Assembly: GCF_018139565.1 (NCBI RefSeq)
Contig: NZ_JAGSPK010000008.1
Location: 1 to 64,000, forward strand
Length of the DNA: 64,000 nucleotides
Origin: Cognatundibacterium rivi
GTDB taxonomy: Bacteria; Pseudomonadota; Gammaproteobacteria; Burkholderiales; Burkholderiaceae_D
Direction of reading: 5' to 3'
Shown in pieces: positions 58,065 to 64,000 of this stretch; position 1 is the stretch's first letter; every line of letters starts with the position of its first letter. The position numbers and the translations under genes were made by a program. Under the pieces are notes generated by a model. It was not told the DNA's origin. It worked only from the letters and a program-made list of their open reading frames with translations, and searched no databases.

Positions 58065-60473
58065 TCAAATGGTGCTTGATGGCAATCTGATATTGAAAGT
58101 TGTGCCTTCATTCGGTGCGCTGTTGAAATCGATTTGCGCATGATGGCGATCAAGAACTGCTTTCACAAATACCATGCCTAGTCCTATTCCATCATTTTTG
58201 GGCTGTTCGGCACCACCGAAGCGTTGAAAACGTTGAAATAGCTTGCTTTGCTCTGCGCGCGGAATACCGTATCCCTGATCGCTGATACTGCACACGATAT
58301 TTGCCCCAGCCAGGTGCTGTTCATACGCCAGTGTGCAGCTGATGATGGTATCGCGCGGGCTGTATTTGATGGCGTTGGACAGCAGATTTGTCAGAACCCG
58401 CGTGAACAGCGAGCGGTCGGCGCGAATCGGATATTCGCCATCTGGTATCGTACATTTGATGCGTATGTTTTTACTCTTGGCCAGCGACCACATTTCTTCT
58501 GTCGCATCCAGCAGCACCGTCTGTAAATCAAGTTCTTCAAAGCGATAATCCTGCGATTCCGCACGGGCTAGCTGAACGAAATTATCGGCCAGCCCCAGCG
58601 TGATGCGTGAGGCTTTTTCAATCCGCGAAATAAACTCTGCCTGTGGTAATGCGGTTGCTGCATCCTGCTGCATTTCCAACAAAGCTAGTATCGATGCCTG
58701 CGGCGCGCGCATGTCGTGAGAGATGAAATGCAGGGTTTCGTCACGACTGCGCTCGGCGGCGCGGATGGCGGTGATATTGATGATGCTGACTATCCAGCCG
58801 ACCAGTTGTTGGCTGGCGCTGTAACAAGGTGCGCTTTTGATCAGTAAATCCTGCCCCTGCGGATCCCTGACTTCGACGCCTTGCTTCATGCGCGCAGTGT
58901 GTTTGAGGTCCAGCAGATTCCACCAACTGAAACTACCCGTCTGATTTTCGTCAGACTCCATTGGCGCAGACATCCGGGCGAACAAATACGGCAGCAGGGA
59001 ATCGTTCACTTTGGGTAAACCTTGACTGGCAAAATAACTGAGTGCAGGCGGATTCGAGAGTAAGACATTGCCGTCGGTGGTCGTTACCAGCGTCGCATCT
59101 GGCAAGCTGTCCAGACTATCGCTGACGAACTGGCGTAAGTCTCGAACTCTGTCTGCGGCGACACGCACAGCATTGATGCTTTGTTCCAGCGTATCTGTCA
59201 GAACTGGCGCACTCTTTTCCTCTTCATCATCAATAAATTCTGGCAGCAGATGTGGCTCTTTTTCGAGAAGAGTAAATTCTTCGCCCAGAAACTTAATCGC
59301 TGCTTCGAGCCTGCGCCAGCTCCATACAGGGTAGGCAATGATTAAGGCCAGTAATGAAGTTGACGGCGATATCCATTGTCCTGCATAGCGCATGGCAAGG
59401 AAACTGCCAGTGGCCGCGCAAAAGATAAACAGAATAGTTAGTAGCAAGGCTTTTCTTGGTGACAGCAACTGATAAGAGATCAGCGCTGCCAGCAGTAGCA
59501 ACAGATTATATAAAGCGACTTGCCAGGCCGGAGCAAAATCAATGGCACGTTCATCCAGCAGGCTGGCCAGAATATTGGCGTTAATTTCTATTCCAGAGAT
59601 GGTGCCGTTATTGCCGGATACCGGTGTCGGAAATGAATCGGCCATACCCAGTGCAGTTGGACCAATCAGGACATACTTGTTTCTTAAAAACTCTGACGGG
59701 ACTTCGCCGCGTAGCACTGACACATACGGTACGGACTTAAAATGTCCGCTGCTGCCGTAAAACGGAATATGCATCTGGTAATCACGCTGCCACAGGTTGG
59801 CCTGATTATTTTCTTTGCGCAACCGCACGGGCAGTCTTTCTCCGGGCAGATATTTTTCGGTACCGTAAGCCGTGTTTTGCGCCACATCTTTCAAGGCGAG
59901 TGCAAAGTGAGGCCACCATTCGCCTCTTGTCCCTTCGCGCAGAAAGACGCTGCGTGCAACGCCATCTTTGTCGAGTTCGATATGAATATGGCTGATCTGA
60001 CGTGCTGCATTTGCCAGCAGCGGTATGGGGCGCGCAGCGACCAGGCCTTTGCCATTGTTTTGCGATACCAGAGGCAGAACGACCTTGTTGCTTTGAGCGA
60101 TCGCATCTGCCAGCAGTTGATCACCGTTGGTCTGATTGCCAGCTTGTGGCGATTCCGCTTCCGTCAAAAGAATATCCATACCAATAGCGGCCGGTGTTGC
60201 CGCATTGATGTGCTTTAACAGTTCCGCATGCCGTTGCCGTGGCCAGGGCCATTTTCCCAGCTCGCTCAGGCTGTAATCATCAATCGCCACAATCAGAATG
60301 TCATCCCGCGCTTCGCGGCTGTTGAGCTGCATGTAGCGATCGTAGGCAACCATATCCAGCCGTTCCAGGCTCTTTAAGTTAACCAGAGCAACAGTCAGAA
60401 TACAAAGCAGCAGGCTCAGTATCAGCCACTCGCGAAACGCGATGCGCTCCACCTGTATATATCTGGTTGCCAT
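58065..60473 (-). CDS. CHASE2-domain sensor histidine kinase
   Basis: Membrane sensor kinase of 802 residues. A first membrane helix is followed by a CHASE2 periplasmic domain (about 35-300), then several membrane segments (about 310-400) and a cytoplasmic PAS-like region (430-570). The phosphoacceptor His586 is in HFISHDMRAP; the N-box is NLLSNAIKYSP, and G boxes are DQGYGIPRAE and GIGLGMVFVK. It is the last gene of a three-gene operon with an OmpR-type regulator and a LysM/FecR protein; the FecR stop is 11 bp upstream. Confidence 0.94.
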   Translation of the reverse strand: MATRYIQVERIAFREWLILSLLLCILTVALVNLKSLERLDMVAYDRYMQLNSREARDDILIVAIDDYSLSELGKWPWPRQRHAELLKHINAATPAAIGMDILLTEAESPQAGNQTNGDQLLADAIAQSNKVVLPLVSQNNGKGLVAARPIPLLANAARQISHIHIELDKDGVARSVFLREGTRGEWWPHFALALKDVAQNTAYGTEKYLPGERLPVRLRKENNQANLWQRDYQMHIPFYGSSGHFKSVPYVSVLRGEVPSEFLRNKYVLIGPTALGMADSFPTPVSGNNGTISGIEINANILASLLDERAIDFAPAWQVALYNLLLLLAALISYQLLSPRKALLLTILFIFCAATGSFLAMRYAGQWISPSTSLLALIIAYPVWSWRRLEAAIKFLGEEFTLLEKEPHLLPEFIDDEEEKSAPVLTDTLEQSINAVRVAADRVRDLRQFVSDSLDSLPDATLVTTTDGNVLLSNPPALSYFASQGLPKVNDSLLPYLFARMSAPMESDENQTGSFSWWNLLDLKHTARMKQGVEVRDPQGQDLLIKSAPCYSASQQLVGWIVSIINITAIRAAERSRDETLHFISHDMRAPQASILALLEMQQDAATALPQAEFISRIEKASRITLGLADNFVQLARAESQDYRFEELDLQTVLLDATEEMWSLAKSKNIRIKCTIPDGEYPIRADRSLFTRVLTNLLSNAIKYSPRDTIISCTLAYEQHLAGANIVCSISDQGYGIPRAEQSKLFQRFQRFGGAEQPKNDGIGLGMVFVKAVLDRHHAQIDFNSAPNEGTTFNIRLPSSTI

Positions 60474-60483
60474 ACCTTAGCCG

Positions 60484-62178
60484 TTAAAATCCACTACGAA
60501 TGGCGCCGCTGCCACTATTGATTGCCTCGCCATCACTCGTCGTCCAACGCGACTGAATGGTGATTTTCTGCGTGGCGGAAAAGGCACCTATGTAGCCATC
60601 CGCATCCGTTGCCCGCACGCGGATGTAGTATTCACCAGCCGCCGGACGTGGAATTTTTAACTCAGCCTGATCCGATTCCTGTGATAAATACAGTCGCTTA
60701 AATTCCGCATCAAGTGCGATTTGAATCAGGAATTTCTGCCCCGGTTCAGCCGCCCAGTTAAAAGAAATCTGCTTGCTCTGGGAGTCGCTGAAAGAAGCTG
60801 CTGCTTGCGGTGGCAATTTTTGGAATCCCTGTACGTCACCGTAAGGCCCTTGATCAAATTGGCCATTTTTTTGTACTACGGTCGCAATGCGCCAGAAATA
60901 TGCACCTTGTGGCAAGGTGCTGGAAAATTGCACATCCTTGATGTCCGCCTGATCCAGAATCATGTTGTTGAACTCTGCGTCTTTGGCGACTTGCAAATGG
61001 TAAGCGTAGGCGTGCGCCGCTTCTGTCCAGGTGAAATCAACACTGGCCGCCCGTACTTTGTTTTTAGGTTGTATCGAGAATGGTGGCTCTGGTCTTGCTT
61101 TGAGCGTGAAAGCTGTCGTGAGTGGCAAGCCCTCCAGCCCCAGTGCATCAATTGCCGTCAGGCGGACAAAATACTGACCGTCTTCGAGTCCGTCAAATTT
61201 AAAACGATTTTCTTTGTAATGATTTTCTGCCAGAACATCCAATGCTTGCGCATCTCTGGCAATCTGCACCCGGTACGCGCTGGCCGCCGCTGATTTTTGT
61301 GCGATAAACTGCACCGTGGGACGGGTTTGAATGGCATAACCAGCTTCTAAAACTGGCGGTGGCAGTAAATCCACAGCTTTCCCTACACCATTGGCACCGA
61401 CGATGTTTCCTTTGCCGGCGGGCAGGATCAGTTCAGTCGTCTTTTTGTTTTCCGTGCCAACTGCAACACCGCCTTCCAGAACTTCATTTGCGGTACCGTC
61501 AGCATTGATGCCTACGCGGAAATGCGTACCACGCACACCCGCGACCGCTAAAGGTGAGCGCACTTCAAAACGTCCTTTGTTACTTGAAAGACTGGTGACG
61601 CGGGATTCGACTTTCCCCTCAGACAGAGAAATCTCAGTTCTCGGACTGGCGACGTACTTTGTCTTGCGTAACTTACTCAAATTGACCTGGCTATTCGATG
61701 GAATGGACACGCGTGATTCGTCGGGAAATGCCAGCGTTAAAAATCCATTTTTCCCGGTAGTGATGCTGGTTCCTTCTTTCACCACAGCCCCTATGGACAA
61801 GGTTGTTTCGGCACCATCGGCTGTTTTATAAGTCGGGCTGCCCGCCAACGCAACGACTCGGGCTTCACTGGCTTCTTCCGGTAACAGATCTGCCGGGATC
61901 AGGATCGCGGTGCCGATAGGGATCGCTCTGTCATCGGCAATACGATTGCGTTTGCTAAGCACTTCCCAGTTTTGGGATTTATTGGTAAATCGCTTTGCGA
62001 TGCCAGTTAAGGTATCGCCTTGTAATGCGTAATAGGTCATGTCCGGTGGAGTGGCCACGATACTGCCGGGTTCGCCGGTGACTTTTGCCGCCAGCGACAG
62101 CGGGACGAAAGTAAGAAAAACCGCAAGCAGCGTGCAGACTGATAATTGCCGACGGAGTGTGGGTGAGCCTGAACTCAT
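60484..62178 (-). CDS. LysM and FecR domain protein, probable periplasmic signal partner
   Basis: Exported protein of 564 residues with a signal peptide (LRRQLSVCTLLAVFLTFVPLS). A LysM peptidoglycan-binding motif (QGDTLTGIAKRFTNKSQNW) is followed by a FecR domain (about 125-225; SRVSIPSNSQVNLSKL, VAGVRGTHFRVGI) and several fibronectin-like domains with Leu/Tyr-rich repeats (QYFVRLTAIDALG, AYAYHLQVAKDAEF). ATG 62178 is chosen because AGGA sits 7 nt upstream; ATG 62184 is too close. Lies between the regulator and the kinase and probably acts as their periplasmic partner (inference). Confidence 0.9.
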   Translation of the reverse strand: MSSGSPTLRRQLSVCTLLAVFLTFVPLSLAAKVTGEPGSIVATPPDMTYYALQGDTLTGIAKRFTNKSQNWEVLSKRNRIADDRAIPIGTAILIPADLLPEEASEARVVALAGSPTYKTADGAETTLSIGAVVKEGTSITTGKNGFLTLAFPDESRVSIPSNSQVNLSKLRKTKYVASPRTEISLSEGKVESRVTSLSSNKGRFEVRSPLAVAGVRGTHFRVGINADGTANEVLEGGVAVGTENKKTTELILPAGKGNIVGANGVGKAVDLLPPPVLEAGYAIQTRPTVQFIAQKSAAASAYRVQIARDAQALDVLAENHYKENRFKFDGLEDGQYFVRLTAIDALGLEGLPLTTAFTLKARPEPPFSIQPKNKVRAASVDFTWTEAAHAYAYHLQVAKDAEFNNMILDQADIKDVQFSSTLPQGAYFWRIATVVQKNGQFDQGPYGDVQGFQKLPPQAAASFSDSQSKQISFNWAAEPGQKFLIQIALDAEFKRLYLSQESDQAELKIPRPAAGEYYIRVRATDADGYIGAFSATQKITIQSRWTTSDGEAINSGSGAIRSGF

Positions 62179-62248
62179 GCGCATATCCTATGTATCAAAA
62201 TTCTGTGCATTAAATGCAAACCGGGTCAGACTATGCTGACCCGGAAAT

Positions 62249-62941
62249 TTATTCTGCTGTAACTTGTTCTAATCGGTAGCCGTAACTATAAACAGGCGCC
62301 AACCGGTAACCGTTTTCAGGCCTCAATTCCAGTTTGCTGCGCACTCTGGAGATATGGGTGTCCATGGTTCTGGACGGGATATCAACGTCACGTGACCAGA
62401 CTGCTTCAAGTATGTATGCGCGAGATAAGGGGCGCCCCAGATTCCTGAATAACAGCAGCGCCAGATCGAATTCTTTTTGCGTCATTTCTACCGGCTGATC
62501 ATTCACACTGACACGACCTGCACGCGTCTCAAATTTGTAGATACCGAATTGCAGATGTTCTGATGCCGTCTGCGTTGGATACGCCCGGCGCAACAGCGCC
62601 TGCACCCTGGCCACCAGCTCACTGCGGCGGATAGGCTTGATCATGTAGTCATCCGCTCCGGCAGCAAGGCCAGCGACGATGTCGTCTTCACCGGAGCGGC
62701 TGGTCATAAACAAGACCGGCAGTGTCGGTGAGAGCTTTTCCCGCACCCAGTGCAGAATTTCAGTGCCATTCAGATCGGGAACCTGCCAGTCCAGTATCAG
62801 CATGTCGTAGCTTTCCCGACGCAGCTGATGCAGCATATCTTTGCCGCTTAAAAAAGGATGACATGTATGACCAGCCGCATTCAAAATAGTGCAGACCAGC
62901 TCCAGCAGATTATTGTCGTCGTCAAGTACAGCGATTCTCAT
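62249..62941 (-). CDS. OmpR/PhoB-family response regulator
   Basis: Two-domain regulator of 230 residues. Receiver phosphoacceptor Asp51 is in MLILDWQVPD, with D7, D8 near the start and K102 as usual partners. The C-terminal winged helix ends in the OmpR-type pattern (TMDTHISRVRSKLELRPENGYRLAPVYSYGYRL). First gene of the operon with the LysM/FecR protein and CHASE2 kinase, so its cognate kinase is probably the latter. Confidence 0.94.
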   Translation of the reverse strand: MRIAVLDDDNNLLELVCTILNAAGHTCHPFLSGKDMLHQLRRESYDMLILDWQVPDLNGTEILHWVREKLSPTLPVLFMTSRSGEDDIVAGLAAGADDYMIKPIRRSELVARVQALLRRAYPTQTASEHLQFGIYKFETRAGRVSVNDQPVEMTQKEFDLALLLFRNLGRPLSRAYILEAVWSRDVDIPSRTMDTHISRVRSKLELRPENGYRLAPVYSYGYRLEQVTAE

Positions 62942-63198
62942 GGATAGTTATCGTTAATGTCTGGCAGTTGAACGGGGTCTTATCATTATATCGAAAGCAA
63001 GTAAGAAAATTGAAATTTGTTAAAAAATGTAACCCGTAAAAATAACATTTGCAACGAAATTTATTTATTACTGCATCGGTCATTCTTCTCTAAGCATTAC
63101 CTCGTTAAGTGATGTGCAACACCGATCTGATTCATTTAAGGCGAACGCATTACCGGATTGTTCGCCTCAGTTGCTCATTTAGTTGCTGAATCAGCTGT

Positions 63199-63462
63199 TT
63201 AATTACGCAGTTCTAACTCAGGCAAAACGACATTCACGTCCAGCACTTCAAGATTGCCTTGTTTATCAAGAGAGACGGTAATGTCTTCCGGACTGACTTT
63301 GGTGTATTTTGAAATGACTGCGATCAGTTCCTCGCGCAACGCGGGTAGAAAATCGTAACCTTCTCGACCTGTGCGTTCACGGGCGATGATGATCTGTAAG
63401 CGTTCTTTTGCCACATTGGCAGTTTTTGGTTTGCTATTGAATAAAAAAGAAAGCAAGGCCAT
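63199..63462 (-). CDS. minE: Cell division topological specificity factor MinE
   Basis: Sets the MinCD oscillation that places the division site at mid-cell. It has 87 residues. The N-terminal anti-MinCD helix ([12 protein letters not shown]) and the C-terminal dimerisation domain are present. Starts 2 bp after the minD stop codon, so the genes are coupled. Confidence 0.96.
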   Translation of the reverse strand: MALLSFLFNSKPKTANVAKERLQIIIARERTGREGYDFLPALREELIAVISKYTKVSPEDITVSLDKQGNLEVLDVNVVLPELELRN

Positions 63463-63464
63463 GT

Positions 63465-64000
63465 TTATTTACCTCCGAAAATACGCTGCAGTAAGCCTGG
63501 CTTTTCGTAAGTGATGAAGCGCAATGGAACATCCTGACCGAGGAAGCGGGAGACTACGTCTTCATACGCGTCAGAGACATCGCTGCCCTTCATGTGTATC
63601 GCAGGATTACCTTGATTCGACGCGTGCAATACGGCTTCTGATTCCGGGATCACACCAATCAGAGGAATGCGCAAAATTTCCTGTACATCGGTATACGACA
63701 GCATTTCACCAGCTTCAACACGTTTGGGTGAATAGCGCGTGATCAGTAAATGTTCTTTGACAGGTTCGCCGCCAGCTTGTGCGCGTTTAGACTTCGCCTG
63801 AATGATGCCGAGGATGCGGTCAGAATCGCGTACGGAAGATACTTCCGGATTGGTGACAACGATAGCCTCGTCAGCGAATGTGAGTGCCATGACCGCACCA
63901 CGTTCAATACCGGCCGGCGAGTCGCAAACGATGAACTCAAAATCCATTTTGATCAGATCGTTTAATACGCGCTCCACACCCTCTTCCGTCAGCGCATCTT
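63465..64000 (-). CDS. minD: Septum site-determining ATPase MinD (3' part, runs off the window)
   Basis: C-terminal 178 residues of MinD; the Walker A part lies beyond base 64000. The switch region [14 protein letters not shown] and [16 protein letters not shown] are diagnostic, and the last residues ([10 protein letters not shown]) form the amphipathic membrane-targeting helix. ATPase that recruits MinC to the membrane. minE follows; minC is expected just outside the window. Confidence 0.95.
   Translation of the reverse strand, partial: DALTEEGVERVLNDLIKMDFEFIVCDSPAGIERGAVMALTFADEAIVVTNPEVSSVRDSDRILGIIQAKSKRAQAGGEPVKEHLLITRYSPKRVEAGEMLSYTDVQEILRIPLIGVIPESEAVLHASNQGNPAIHMKGSDVSDAYEDVVSRFLGQDVPLRFITYEKPGLLQRIFGGK

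Noticed and set aside
1-64000. CRISPR array, prophage, integron or rRNA operon
   Set aside because: No regularly spaced direct repeats, no phage structural genes, no integrase and no rRNA sequence were seen.

Overview
The window is chromosomal DNA from a betaproteobacterium, most likely order Burkholderiales and family Oxalobacteraceae. The evidence is gene order and protein character: mlaFEDACB followed by an ABC-2 exporter, ibaG, murA and a near-complete his operon running into HIT-tatABC; divergent htrA/nif3-like genes next to mscL and petABC-sspAB; hemA-prfA-prmC; grxD-ubiX; and minDE. The family assignment is inference from synteny. Gene density is high and most of the window is core metabolism and envelope biology.

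Layout: 1-1288 is the 5' part of a chemoreceptor gene (minus strand). 1593-2297 is a REP-associated tyrosine transposase. 2482-8724 is gltBD (glutamate synthase), ended by a strong terminator and an AT-rich spacer. 9010-13024 is a complete Mla phospholipid-trafficking operon (mlaF, E, D, A, C, B), and 13174-14855 an ABC-2 exporter pair. 14916-24082 runs ibaG-murA-hisG-hisD-[DNA methyltransferase]-hisC-hisB-hisH-hisA-hisF-hisI-hisE, mostly with short gaps or 1-4 nt overlaps. 24139-26100 is a HIT hydrolase plus tatABC. 26131-29239 carries a DUF2461 protein, an HtrA protease, a Nif3-like protein and MscL. 29561-33780 is petABC plus sspA and sspB, then tRNA-Thr(UGU). The Rieske protein PetA has a twin-arginine signal, so its export depends on the Tat system encoded nearby.

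34111-53438 is the more accessory part: a DPP4-type peptidase, two large lipoproteins (one phytase/esterase-like, one with BACON-like repeats and a beta-propeller), ubiX-grxD, a small NTF2-like protein, a lone HEPN-type protein with an Rx4H motif, tex, an alpha/beta hydrolase, and a four-gene plus-strand cell-envelope cluster (COG3014 lipoprotein, YcfL, LpoB, CsgG-like). 53618-57985 returns to core genes on the minus strand (GNAT, prmC, dsbB, prfA, hemA). 58065-62941 is a three-gene signalling operon (OmpR-type regulator, LysM/FecR protein, CHASE2 histidine kinase). The window ends in minE and the 3' part of minD.

The most unusual signal is a family of five short intergenic repeats of about 73-97 bp (near 10.6, 19.2, 36.4, 43.3 and 48.5 kb). 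Each carries a palindrome of the form ATACT-N6-AGTAT at one end and a second GGGAGTAT-type box about 62-81 bp away. Two of them, on the plus strand, run straight into the ribosome-binding site of the next gene (hisC and the hydrolase gene). I do not recognise this family. Second-tier items are the lone HEPN protein, the orphan methyltransferase inside the his operon, the RR-FecR/LysM-CHASE2 kinase module, the LpoB cluster, and a run of inverted repeats near 39.3 kb.
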